A stretch of DNA of 64,000 nt from assembly GCA_965217095.1 (NCBI GenBank), contig OZ244235.1, positions 3,286,001-3,350,000 of the forward strand, given 5' to 3'. Made by a program: the position numbers and the translations under genes. The DNA comes from CAYNZV01 sp965217095. Lineage in GTDB: Bacteria; Latescibacterota; UBA2968; UBA8231. A model generated the notes under the pieces. It saw nothing but the letters and a program-made list of their open reading frames with translations, was not told where the DNA came from and did no database searches. Shown one piece after another: positions 45,589 through 54,178 of this stretch (positions are counted from its first letter, which is position 1; each line of letters starts with the position of its first letter).

Positions 45589-47487
45589 CTATTGCGTCAG
45601 CCTCGCCGCGTTCCGCCGCGCTTCCTCTGCCGCTCCGATATCTCCAAACTCCTCGTGGATCTCCGCCGACAACAGATAGAGTCTCCGGGTTGGCTGCGTC
45701 TTCAGACCTAGATTGCAGACCTCAAGGGCGCGTGCGGGTTCTCCTTGCATGTGCAGGGCTGCTGCCGCGATGTGCAGGAATTCGCTACTGGAAGGCATGC
45801 GAAGGGCCACGCTCATGGCTGCCTCTGCCGAACTGGCGTACTGTCCGGAATTGTAAAGCGCCCGTGCCAGATCCTTCGAGCTTCCGAGCCGCTCGGGGTC
45901 GAAAGAGAGCGCTCGTTCGAAAGCCCAAGCCGCTCGTTCGTGTCGCTCCAGCTTGCCGAACCGAACCCCAAGATTGTGGTAGACTACCCCCATCGTATAG
46001 ACGAAACGACCTCGATCCTGCGCTGTTTCTTCAAGCTCAGCTGACAGGACCTCTCCAAGGCTTCGAACTGCGGGATCTTGACTCGAGTATTGCGTGGCCG
46101 CGAGCATCGCTCTCAAAATGAGATTTTCGGGGAAGGCCTCCAACGCCTCGCGCAGCCCCGCGGCGTATTCAGCCCCCGAACGGAGGTTCGCGCCAACCAT
46201 GCGAACGTAGGCCGTCTCCCCCGGGATCACGGCCTTGCCCCCGTCCAAAGCCCGCCGCAACAGCATGGCCGCCTGGCTGTCCTGTCCAGCATTGTAGTAG
46301 AAACGACCCGAACGATACAGGGAAATAAACTCCGCCTGCTTCAATGAGGCGTAGCTCGACGCCAATATCAGGGCCATCGACGCCGCAAACAGTGCTCTCC
46401 CCGCTGCTGCCCGCGGCAGCCGCCGGCACCCGAGCTGCAGTAACCAGGCCAACAACATCGACGAGCCCGCCGACGCCAGATAGAGGTACCGGGATATCCC
46501 CGTGTGCACCAGTGCAGCCGGCACGAACAATAGCAGCGAAAAGATGGTCAATACTGGCCAGATTCCGGCCGAATGCGACCTCTTCCAGGCCAGCCAGCTC
46601 ATTACTGCCAGGCTGCCGGCTCCCAGCCACAGCTCCCAGGTTTGGCGTTCGTGAACCGGTACGGGCAACCAGTGCGCGGTGCTGAGGAGCCTGCCGGCCA
46701 GCCAGCAGAGGGTTGTTACCAGTTGCTGCAGCATGGCCGATGCATCGCCGTGCTCGGCGTCGATGGCCGACCAGGTCGTCGTGTATTTCGCCGTGAGGCC
46801 GAGAAGTAGAGCGCCGGCAACGACCGACGTCGCAAGCAGTGGCAACGTGTGGCGAACCGGTCTTCCGCGCTGCTCGCCGACGGTCTGGGAGAGGTAGAAA
46901 CATACCGGTACGGCCGCAACAGCCGCCAGATGGGACATGAGCCCCAGTACGAGGGAAAGGTGGGCAGCGATGGCCCAACGGGTCTTGCTCGATCTCAAAT
47001 GTTCCCGGTGCGCCACGACGGCGGCCAGCAACCACAAGAGGGCCAGCGCGTAATCCATGGCCGAGATCCAGTGGACCGCACTGAAATGCGCCGTGTTGGT
47101 CAGGAAAAGGAGGCCACCGGCAAACGCGACCTCGGTGTTCGCGTGAAGCCGGGCGGCGGCCGCGGCCAGCAGAAGGCTTGCCGCCGTGTGCAAAACGACC
47201 ACGAGCAGGTGAAACGCGCCGCGGTCCTGGCCCCAGACCAAGTGCGCGAGCCATTTGACCAGTTCCGCGAGCGGCCTGCCGGAGCCCAGCTCTTTTTCTT
47301 CCGGGGGGCGAAAGAAGTAGGAGAAGTCGGCGCTGGTTGCCACATTGTCGCGAAACATGCTGTCGTCGTCGACACCCAGGGGATGATGGCGCAAGTCCCC
47401 GAACAGGACGAACGAAAGGGCAACCACGAGCACTGTGTAGACCGACCATGCCCGCCAATCTGCCGAAATGGGAAAAAGTGAGGTCAC
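45589..47487 (-). CDS. Membrane protein with TPR tail (GT-C/O-mannosyltransferase-like)
   Basis: 632 residues. About ten membrane spans in the first 370 (WSVYTVLVVALSFVLFGDL, LLVVVLHTAASLLLAAAAARL, LVLGLMSHLAAVAAVPVCFYL) and an early periplasmic loop with acidic residues (GVDDDSMFRDNVAT). The C-terminal 250 residues are TPR units: LYRSGRFYYNAGQDSQAAMLLRRAL, YHNLGVRFGKLERHERAAWAFERAL, YNSGQYASSAEAAMSVALRM. Such GT-C plus TPR proteins are thought to glycosylate exported proteins. Same direction as the previous membrane gene but 200 bases apart. Confidence 0.7.
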   Translation of the reverse strand: MTSLFPISADWRAWSVYTVLVVALSFVLFGDLRHHPLGVDDDSMFRDNVATSADFSYFFRPPEEKELGSGRPLAELVKWLAHLVWGQDRGAFHLLVVVLHTAASLLLAAAAARLHANTEVAFAGGLLFLTNTAHFSAVHWISAMDYALALLWLLAAVVAHREHLRSSKTRWAIAAHLSLVLGLMSHLAAVAAVPVCFYLSQTVGEQRGRPVRHTLPLLATSVVAGALLLGLTAKYTTTWSAIDAEHGDASAMLQQLVTTLCWLAGRLLSTAHWLPVPVHERQTWELWLGAGSLAVMSWLAWKRSHSAGIWPVLTIFSLLLFVPAALVHTGISRYLYLASAGSSMLLAWLLQLGCRRLPRAAAGRALFAASMALILASSYASLKQAEFISLYRSGRFYYNAGQDSQAAMLLRRALDGGKAVIPGETAYVRMVGANLRSGAEYAAGLREALEAFPENLILRAMLAATQYSSQDPAVRSLGEVLSAELEETAQDRGRFVYTMGVVYHNLGVRFGKLERHERAAWAFERALSFDPERLGSSKDLARALYNSGQYASSAEAAMSVALRMPSSSEFLHIAAAALHMQGEPARALEVCNLGLKTQPTRRLYLLSAEIHEEFGDIGAAEEARRNAARLTQ

Positions 47488-48127
47488 GGCCCGGCCGTTC
47501 CGGAATATCAGAGGTCGTCAGTGGAGGTCAATCGTAAAAACCAATATCCCGTGCACGAGAAGGGCCAACGCCGCATTCTCCGGCAAATTAGATTCAAAAC
47601 TCATTCTCTGTTTCCCCCGTTCTACGTCTTATATCGTTCTCGCCGTGCCCGAACCGCGAATGCGGTTGCGCGAAGGCGCCCAGCGCCGAAGCCGGGCTGA
47701 GAAAGTTCAATACCATAAACTTTCGCATTGAAGTGCTCTGTCATAACTCATTCTGCAGACCGCGAGCTGGGGTTCACATAGCGGTGGCAACACCGCGCAG
47801 CATGATCGGGTGCCGTGAACACACGTTGCGGTACCCGTTTTCAGTTCTGGGACGGCAGAGAGTTCACGGCTTTCTGTCGTCCCAGCTTCACACGGAGCTT
47901 ACGCGCGATGAGTGGTATGTCGATGTTGCATCCCTCCCGGTTTCCGCGGCATTTCCCACACTTGGAACGGCGGCAAATCTCGCCAGGCAGCTAGGCGGAT
48001 TGTGAGCAGGAGATCGTCGAACAGGAAACCTGCGGAGTTTAGTGAACAGTCACAAGCCAAATCCGGGCAGTCTAGGATTCTCTCCAGAGGTCCACTCCTG
48101 CGACGCTGAGGTGATCCAGCAACGGTC
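47488..48127. other. Long intergenic region with hairpins
   Basis: About 640 bases without a convincing gene. It contains AACCGC-gaat-GCGGTT at about 47650, and a larger stem at 47847-47885: CTGGGACGGCAGA with TCTGTCGTCCCAG, 13 bp with one G-T pair and a 13-base loop. No U-run, so it may be an RNA leader or a regulatory RNA rather than a terminator. Confidence 0.45.
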
Positions 48128-48628
48128 CTATGAGCTGAAGGACTCCTCGGAAAAGTGCATGTACAGTCCCCAACTGAGTATGAATAGGCTCGCGATAGCA
48201 CTCAATTCGAACCCATTGGACATCACAACACCCTCAAGCCTTTCCGGAAGAAGTGCGAAATAGCGTATCACCGGGGCGATTAACACGAAGCCGGAAACGC
48301 GAAGAGCGGCCATAAACTCCATGATCGCAAACACGACCACCACAGCGGAAATTCCGTAACACGCGCCTAACAGTGTTGAGCCCTTTAGGCTGTTGCGAGC
48401 CAGCCTCTCGGATCGATGGCGGCGAAGCACTGTATCTGTGAAATTTGGGGATATGAATTCGAACGAGTGCGAACGTAGCACCGTCTCCAGCTGCCGCTCC
48501 GCCTTCAGGTGGATGCTGCACGATGCACAGGTCCTGAGATGACGCATAAGTGACTCCTTCTTGGCCGAAGACACCATTCCGCTAACAAGATCTTCGATCT
48601 GTTTCTGATAGTCTTCGCAATTGGTCAT
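48128..48628 (-). CDS. Zinc-finger anti-sigma factor (membrane-anchored)
   Basis: 166 residues. The N-terminal zf-HC2/ZAS motif H-x3-C-x2-C is in LMRHLRTCASCSIHL (His near residue 30), followed by a helical linker and two hydrophobic spans (GISAVVVVFAIMEFMAAL and ALSAIASLFILSWGLY type). It starts inside the sigma gene's end (four-base ATGA overlap), the usual sigma/anti-sigma arrangement. It would hold the ECF factor at the inner membrane until a signal triggers release. Confidence 0.9.
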   Translation of the reverse strand: MTNCEDYQKQIEDLVSGMVSSAKKESLMRHLRTCASCSIHLKAERQLETVLRSHSFEFISPNFTDTVLRRHRSERLARNSLKGSTLLGACYGISAVVVVFAIMEFMAALRVSGFVLIAPVIRYFALLPERLEGVVMSNGFELSAIASLFILSWGLYMHFSEESFSS

Positions 48629-49200
48629 CTCAAGTACCCCTCATCCAAGAAACGCTCTCGTAACCGTTTCTTAGCCCGGTGTAGATAGGTCTTAACAGTA
48701 CCGATCGGAATATCCATCACCTTTGCTACCTCTTCGTATTTGGTGCTATGGGTATAGTACAGCGCCAGGACCTGCCGGTAATGATCCGGCAAATCCTCGA
48801 TCCATCGATTGACCGCGTCACAGGTTTCTAGCTCGGCCTCCTGGGCCGCAGACGTAGTTTGAGTCAAAATCTCCGCCATCTCGTCATCATAAGAAGCAGC
48901 AATGCCATTCCGCTTGCGTCTCTCCCGCTCCTTCAGACACACTCTGTAGGCAATTCGATAGATCCATGTGGACAATGCCGAGTCACCCCGGAATTGTGCG
49001 AGACCGCGAAATACACGGAGGAAAATCTCCTGGGAAATATCTTCGACTTCGTCGCTACGACCAACAAGCCTAAAAACAAGGGTCGCAACTCCCAACTTGT
49101 ATTCATCGACGAGTTGCCTGAATGCCCCTTCATCTCCTGTCAGACACCGCGCGACAATATCGTTGTCATCGGTGTGTCCGCTTTCGGCATTTTGCTCCAT
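48625..49200 (-). CDS. ECF RNA polymerase sigma factor
   Basis: 191 residues. Region 2: IVARCLTGDEGAFRQLVDEYKLGVATLVFRLVG, DISQEIFLRVFRGLAQFRGDSALSTWIYRIAYRVC; region 4: LPDHYRQVLALYYTHSTKYEEVAKVMDIPIGTVKTYLHRAKKRLRERF. All elements of a group 4 sigma factor are present. The start is supported by its position next to an A/T-rich upstream region with a palindrome at 49223-49238. It probably drives its own operon and the divergent membrane protein at 49332. Confidence 0.95.
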   Translation of the reverse strand: MEQNAESGHTDDNDIVARCLTGDEGAFRQLVDEYKLGVATLVFRLVGRSDEVEDISQEIFLRVFRGLAQFRGDSALSTWIYRIAYRVCLKERERRKRNGIAASYDDEMAEILTQTTSAAQEAELETCDAVNRWIEDLPDHYRQVLALYYTHSTKYEEVAKVMDIPIGTVKTYLHRAKKRLRERFLDEGYLR

Positions 49201-49222
49201 ACGAATATAGTGCCGCCAGTCA

Positions 49223-49238
49223 GCTGAAATGTTTCAGC
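49223..49238. promoter_or_regulatory. Palindrome upstream of the ECF sigma gene
   Basis: GCTGAAA-TG-TTTCAGC, seven perfect bp around a two-base centre, 23 bases from the sigma ATG. A GAAAC-type element at 49259-49263 on the plus strand could be an ECF -35 toward the divergent gene. Operator or promoter, prediction only. Confidence 0.4.
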
Positions 49239-49331
49239 AAGAGCTTGGCATCAAATTTGAAACAATTCTGGACGCCCCGACACTAATCGTGACAGCAGCT
49301 TCAACCAACAACCTGATCAAGGAGTTTCCTG

Positions 49332-49793
49332 ATGAAGAATATTGTAGGACTTCTTGCGATGGTCCTCGTGCTTCTGGGATCATCCAGCGCCTTTGCTGAG
49401 GATTCATGGGATCAGAACGAACTGGGTGTAATATTCGTCGCTTTCGGAGTCCCGATGACATTGAGCGTTTCCTTCTTCGTATATCTGACTCTCCGGTCCT
49501 ATCAAACGAGGCGGGTCCAAATTGCGGCCATTGAACATGGCTTACCTATACCGCAAGGCCAACCATCAGATTCGCGGAAACCAGGGTTTGTTCTGATTGC
49601 TCTAGGACTGGGATTTGGTATTGCAACCTATGTTGCACTAGAAGACGAACAGGCGATTCGCGTAAGCATTTTCGGCCTGATCCCCATGCTTATCGGAGCT
49701 GGCCTGCTTCTATACCATCATGTGGCCAATCGGGACCAAGACCAACAGAAAGACGAAGATGGAGGTCCTCCACGTGTTAGAGAACAGCCTTAA
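49332..49793 (+). CDS. Small membrane protein with signal peptide (DUF6249-like)
   Basis: 153 residues. A signal peptide (MKNIVGLLAMVLVLLGSSSAFA) is followed by two or three hydrophobic spans (LGVIFVAFGVPMTLSVSFFVYL, GFVLIALGLGFGIATYVAL, FGLIPMLIGAGLLLYHHV) and a charged Gln-rich tail. The linker QTRRVQIAAIEHGLPIP is typical of DUF6249-type proteins that sit beside ECF sigma and anti-sigma genes. AAGGAG precedes the ATG. It probably belongs to the ECF regulon; exact function unknown. Confidence 0.75.
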   Translation: MKNIVGLLAMVLVLLGSSSAFAEDSWDQNELGVIFVAFGVPMTLSVSFFVYLTLRSYQTRRVQIAAIEHGLPIPQGQPSDSRKPGFVLIALGLGFGIATYVALEDEQAIRVSIFGLIPMLIGAGLLLYHHVANRDQDQQKDEDGGPPRVREQP

Positions 49794-49858
49794 TGGGAAC
49801 AGACGGTCGCTTCTGACCCGCTGGTTAGATGCTCGCTGATCCCATGCGCCAATGTAAC

Positions 49859-50893
49859 TCATTCGCCAAAAGATGGAACGGAGGGATCATGTTTACGGCT
49901 GGTCGGCAATGCCAAACGGTGTTCCGGATGTGAAAAACCCCAGTTCTCCGCGTCTCGTGTCATTACAATCTCCATTCCATGCTTTAGGTAGAGCGAGATT
50001 GCAGGATTATTACCTGCTTTTGCAAGCGTCCATGCTTCTGGGCCAATACTGTCCATTGCGTCCCTCAGGAGTTGCGTACCAACACCCTGCCCTTGATGCT
50101 TCGGATCTACGTAGAGCCACGGGAGGAATCCGCCCTCACGCCAGGCGACAAATCCAACAATCCGATTCTCCAGACATGCTACCAGCGATGTATTTCGAGC
50201 CAGGAACTTTTCTAGGTCCTCTTCCTCTGACATCGGCCGAAAGGCCTTTGGATTAGCGCCGGAAATTTCAAGCTCTTGCAGGGCGGCAAGTGAGTATACC
50301 TGACAGACATCAGGCCAATCGTCCGGGTCAAATGCCCGGATGTTCGGGCACGTAGTGCTTGGTGTAAACAGTGAATCGACAATATTGTGAACGGCTGACG
50401 ATACTTCCAGCGTTCCTTCGCTTTCAGATTTGAGAAAGTCTCGCAGAGACAAAAATCTGACTTCAGAGATTTCATTTGGGTCAAAGTCGAACGGGCCATT
50501 TGAATGGGCTTTGAAAATCGCAGAAAACTCGGACTCGTTTTTGTACCGATATAAAAACTTGCCCAGAAACTCTACTGTAATGTCAACGCCCAATTCTTCT
50601 TTGACTTCGCGGATGGCTGTTTGCTCGTAGCTCTCGCCGCTGTTTACATGACCACTAGCTGACGTAATCCATGCACCCGGATTCACATCTTTTGTAAGGC
50701 TTCGCTTCTGCCAGAGAAGTTGATCCGTGTCATTGAATATCAAGACAAAAGCTGCTCGATGAATAAGAACTGGATCTGAGTTACACTCCTTGCGCGTGGC
50801 ACGGCCAATGACTGTGTCAGTAGTGTCCACGATGTCGAAGATCTCATTGAGATCATCTGTCGTACGCAAGGATGAACCTCTGTTATCCGCCAT
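49859..50893 (-). CDS. Nudix hydrolase-GNAT acetyltransferase fusion
   Basis: About 344 residues from the ATG at 50893, which overlaps the end of the nuclease gene by 11 bases (a further ATG at 50914 is possible). The first 180 residues are a Nudix domain of isopentenyl-diphosphate-isomerase-like type: the box GHVNSGESYEQTAIREVKEELGV fits G-x5-E-x7-REUxEExGU exactly. The second half is a GNAT: LEKFLARNTSLVACLENRIVGFVAWREGGFLPWLYVDPKHQGQGVGTQLL (Q-G-Q-G-V-G), then AGNNPAISLYLKHGM. The fusion suggests a detoxification or nucleotide-clearing task. Translationally coupled to the SNase fusion. Confidence 0.85.
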   Translation of the reverse strand: MADNRGSSLRTTDDLNEIFDIVDTTDTVIGRATRKECNSDPVLIHRAAFVLIFNDTDQLLWQKRSLTKDVNPGAWITSASGHVNSGESYEQTAIREVKEELGVDITVEFLGKFLYRYKNESEFSAIFKAHSNGPFDFDPNEISEVRFLSLRDFLKSESEGTLEVSSAVHNIVDSLFTPSTTCPNIRAFDPDDWPDVCQVYSLAALQELEISGANPKAFRPMSEEEDLEKFLARNTSLVACLENRIVGFVAWREGGFLPWLYVDPKHQGQGVGTQLLRDAMDSIGPEAWTLAKAGNNPAISLYLKHGMEIVMTRDAENWGFSHPEHRLALPTSRKHDPSVPSFGE

Positions 50894-51923
50894 AGGGCCG
50901 GGCGAGTCCTTCATCGAGGAGTTGCCGGTTCAGGAAAACACCCTCGGAGAGCACTTCCGCGGGATCGTCCGAGCCGGGCAGGTAAAAGAGGTCGGTCAGG
51001 TAGCGGCCGTAGAGGTCACGGCTGATGGTGCTGATGACGACGAAGTCGACGGGCGCGAGCATTTCCTCCACATACGCGCGGGCTTGCCGGCCCATGGTGC
51101 TGTAGAGCTCCGGGCAATCGATGCCGCGCAAGCGCAGTCGCTCGGTGCGCCACGTGTGGAAACCTTGGTCGATGCGGGCGAGCAGGGTGTCGCCGTCGAT
51201 GATACGCTCGGGGATGGCTTTGACGGTGTAGAGTTTACGGCCGCGCGCGGAGTTGCCAACAAAACGGTACTCCGCGGCGTTGCGTTTCTTAGTGCAGGTG
51301 ACGATCATTCCTGCCTGCGGTGAAACGCCCTCGAGTCTTCCGGGCCACTGGCTGTAGAATCCCAAATCGACGACATAGTCAGCCGCGGCAGTCTGGCCGG
51401 GCAGGGCGCGGACCAGACGATAGGTGTAGAGCTGGCCTTTTCGGGGCTTGAGGGGGCGGACTGCGGCGGCGGATGGACGGTAAGCGACCGAGCCCAGCTG
51501 TTGGGCGGCGCTGTAGAGGTCGTTTCTGATCTGGTGTTTGAGTTCCTTCACGTTCCAACCTTCGTGGCGGGCTGCGCGTAGGTAGAATTCGCGCTGGTTT
51601 TGCGTTTTCAGCGAGATGAGCTGGATGTAATGGGTCCAGGTCAATAGTGGAATCGATTCCACTATTGGCATGCTCCGGCGAAAGCGAAGCATCAGGTAAA
51701 CATTTGTTCTTTCAAGGTTTAGGTCTTTGGAGACGCGTTTGATGAGGCCTTCGCCGTAGGCAGTTTTTCCCTGATTGGCAAGCAGATGGGTGTGGAGGAC
51801 GTCGCCGATCTCCCAGTTGCGGCGGGCGATGCGCCGGCCCCGCGACTGGCTGCTGAGATCCTTTCCGGCGGAGATGATTTCGCCTATTCCTTCTATTAGT
51901 GCAGCGTAGGTGTCGAATGGCAT
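50883..51923 (-). CDS. DUF1016-like N-terminal domain fused to a staphylococcal-type nuclease
   Basis: 346 residues; start fixed by GGAGG five bases before ATG. Residues 1-150 resemble the DUF1016/YhcG N-terminal region (SRGRRIARRNWEIGDVLHTHLLANQGKTAYGEGLIKRVSKDLN, then FRRSMPIVESIPLLTWTHYIQLI). Residues 243-346 are a complete SNase domain: DGDTLLARI, RLRLRGIDCPEL (catalytic Arg, Asp, Glu), and DLYGRYLTDL (second Arg), ending NRQLLDEGLARPYGG. The two domains are joined by a beta-rich linker. DUF1016 proteins usually end in a PD-(D/E)XK nuclease, so the SNase replaces it. No signal peptide; intracellular DNA or RNA cleavage is inferred. Confidence 0.82.
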   Translation of the reverse strand: MPFDTYAALIEGIGEIISAGKDLSSQSRGRRIARRNWEIGDVLHTHLLANQGKTAYGEGLIKRVSKDLNLERTNVYLMLRFRRSMPIVESIPLLTWTHYIQLISLKTQNQREFYLRAARHEGWNVKELKHQIRNDLYSAAQQLGSVAYRPSAAAVRPLKPRKGQLYTYRLVRALPGQTAAADYVVDLGFYSQWPGRLEGVSPQAGMIVTCTKKRNAAEYRFVGNSARGRKLYTVKAIPERIIDGDTLLARIDQGFHTWRTERLRLRGIDCPELYSTMGRQARAYVEEMLAPVDFVVISTISRDLYGRYLTDLFYLPGSDDPAEVLSEGVFLNRQLLDEGLARPYGG

Positions 51924-51995
51924 GAATCCTCCGAGGGGTATAATTTCGAGACTTTGACCGGCGCGTCTAACCACAAAGAAAGCAAAGGATGACTC

Positions 51996-52777
51996 ATGGG
52001 GATACTGGACAAATTTTCGTTAAATGGTCGCGTCGCCCTGGTCTCGGGCGGGGCGGGACCTCTGTTCGGCAGCAGTATTTCGGAAGCGTTGGCAGAAGCG
52101 GGGGCGACGCTGATTACGGCGTCGCGATCTCTGGAACGCAACGAGGCGTTCGCGGAGGGGTTGAAGAGTCAGGGGTATGACGCCCACGCAATGGAGATGG
52201 ATATCACCGAGCTGGAATCGATCGAGGCGTTAGGGGCCGGTGTGACGGAGCGTTTCGGGCGTCTGGACATCCTGGTCAACAGCGCGCTGGCGATCAAGGG
52301 CGGCAGTTTCGAGGAGCGGACGCCGGAGTCGTGGGCGTTCGGCGCCAAGGGAAACATGGTAGGTCTGTTTGCGATGTGTAAGGCGTTTGTCCCGGGCATG
52401 GTGGCGCAGGGTGGGGGATCGATTATCAACATCTCCAGCATCTACGGTGTGGTGGCGAACGACCCGACCTTGTACGAAGGGACCGATATGCGACAGCCAC
52501 CGGATTACACCTTCGTCAAGGCGGGCATGATCAACTTCACTCGGTACATCGCCAACTATTATGGGAAGAAAGGGGTGCGGGCGAACTGCATCTGTCCGGG
52601 GGGTACGACTGTGGCGATCCGGCACCTTTTGTGGAGAACTACACGAAACGGGTTCCGGTGGGACGGTTGTTGGACAACGAGGATCTCAAAGGGGCGGTGG
52701 TGTTTCTGGCTTCGGATGCGTCGTCCTACGTCACCGGGCACACGCTGATGGTGGACGGTGGCTGGACGACCCTTTAG
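51996..52777 (+). pseudogene. Short-chain dehydrogenase, one-base frameshift in a G run
   Basis: An SDR of 260 residues when read through. Nucleotide motif VSGGAGPLFGSSISEALAEAGA, then LVNSALAIKGG, the active-site Ser in NISSIYG, and Y-x-x-x-K in PPDYTFVKAGMINFTRYIA. After ANCICPGG the first frame stops at 52748, but the normal end (DPAPFVENYTKRVPVGRLLDNEDLKGAVVFLASDASSYVTGHTLMVDGGW) continues in another frame. The shift is at GGGGGG (about 52598-52603), a frequent error site. Likely oxidises a hydroxyl on a sugar or hydroxyacid; opens the 52-64 kb run. Confidence 0.8.
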
Positions 52778-52899
52778 GGGCGGGCGGCGTTTTCTGGCCC
52801 CGGCGGATCTGCAACGCTGTTCGTTGACATCAGGGGGCTTATAGTGCTGCATTTACAGGTGTTTCGCATCCCTTTTTACGTCCGCCGTCATCGGATAAC

Positions 52900-54156
52900 A
52901 TGGCAAAGTCTAAGATACTAATCGTCGAAGGTGTCGAGGTCCGTGGCAGGGCCCTGGACATGATTCTGGGCCAGATCGGCGAATTCGACACCGTTCTGGT
53001 CTCGAGCGTCACCGACGCCTTGATGAAGATCAAAGCGGAACCGTTCGATCTGGTGCTCGCCAACACCGAGGTCAGTAAACCCGGCGACGGCCTCAAACTG
53101 GCCCAGATCATTCTGCTGCGCAACGTCGTAGCCAAACCCCCTTTGGTGATCATGGTCACCAAAGAGAAGGACCAGGAGCTGGTGCGCAAGTGTCGGCAGA
53201 TCGGCGTAGTGGATTACATCGTTTACCCCTACGACCCGGTCAATCTATTGAAGCGAGTGTCAGACTCCTTCGGCCAACACAAGGGCATGACGAAGGAGCA
53301 GGCCCGTCGGTCGATTGCGGCGACGCTGAAGAAAATCATCGATCTGCCCACTATCTCCAAGGTTCAAGAGCGGATTACAGATCTTCTCGCCAGCGATCGA
53401 TCTTCTGCCGCTGATGTCGCCCGGGTTATGGAGATCGATCAGTCTATCACTGCCAAAATGCTGCGCCTAGCGAACTCTGCCGTTTTCGGGTTCAATCGCC
53501 ATGTCACCTCCGTAAAGGACGCTGTTGCCCTTATCGGTTTCGAGCAGGTCACCGATCTTGTGACCGCGGTATCCACATTCGAGGCGCTTGGGCGCGTGGA
53601 AGAATCGCCCCACTTCAATCGCCTCGCGTTCTGGGAGCATTCGATAGGCTGCGGTTCCATTGCAAGGGTCATTGGGGAGAAGCTCAAGGTCGACCCCGAG
53701 CGCGCATTTGTCGCCGGATTGCTCCACGATATCGGCAAAGTGGTGCTTGACGGCTATTTTCCCGAATTCTTCGGACAGGCCCTGCAAATGGCAGCTAAAG
53801 AAGGTATTTCGATCTACGAGGCCGAGACAAAGATGATCCCGATAAACCACGAGATGGTGGGTGGCTACCTCGCCCGTCAGTGGAAGCTGCCCGAGCCGAT
53901 CGCTGACGTCATCGGTGCTCACCACACCCTTAAACCGCAAAAGTCCATGAATATGCGGCTTGTGGTCTTGGTCCACGTGGTCGACACGCAGTGTCGTGCC
54001 CTCGGCTGCGGCAACGCCGGCGACGACGTCGTGAGCGAGCTAGCCAACAACTTGCTCACCCGATTGGCAATCACTCGGGCCGACCTCGAGGCATGGAAGC
54101 CAGACATGCAGAAGGCCATAAAGAACGCGCAGGGACTTCTGGAGTTGGCCGATTGA
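52900..54156 (+). CDS. Degenerate receiver-HDOD regulatory protein
   Basis: 418 residues. Residues 1-125 are a receiver-type domain (KILIVEGVEVRGRALDMILGQIG, VIMVTKEKDQEL, VDYIVYPYDP) in which the phospho-acceptor Asp is Asn (DLVLANTEVSK), so it cannot be phosphorylated conventionally. Residues about 140-350 are HDOD: LPTISKVQERITDLLASDRSSAADVARVMEIDQSITAKMLRLANSAVFGFNRHVTSVKDAVALIGFEQV, and LVAGLLHDIGK-type HD (AFVAGLLHDIGKVVLDG). HDOD proteins act in signal transduction, often with cyclic-di-GMP or in switching of motility. It follows the SDR gene; a link to the metabolic genes is not shown. Confidence 0.92.
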   Translation: MAKSKILIVEGVEVRGRALDMILGQIGEFDTVLVSSVTDALMKIKAEPFDLVLANTEVSKPGDGLKLAQIILLRNVVAKPPLVIMVTKEKDQELVRKCRQIGVVDYIVYPYDPVNLLKRVSDSFGQHKGMTKEQARRSIAATLKKIIDLPTISKVQERITDLLASDRSSAADVARVMEIDQSITAKMLRLANSAVFGFNRHVTSVKDAVALIGFEQVTDLVTAVSTFEALGRVEESPHFNRLAFWEHSIGCGSIARVIGEKLKVDPERAFVAGLLHDIGKVVLDGYFPEFFGQALQMAAKEGISIYEAETKMIPINHEMVGGYLARQWKLPEPIADVIGAHHTLKPQKSMNMRLVVLVHVVDTQCRALGCGNAGDDVVSELANNLLTRLAITRADLEAWKPDMQKAIKNAQGLLELAD

Positions 54157-54178
54157 AGATAAACCGAAGCAGACCCTC

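Noticed and set aside
47733..48005. 90-codon plus-strand frame
   Set aside because: No ribosome site and it contains the hairpin arms; composition unlike the neighbouring genes.
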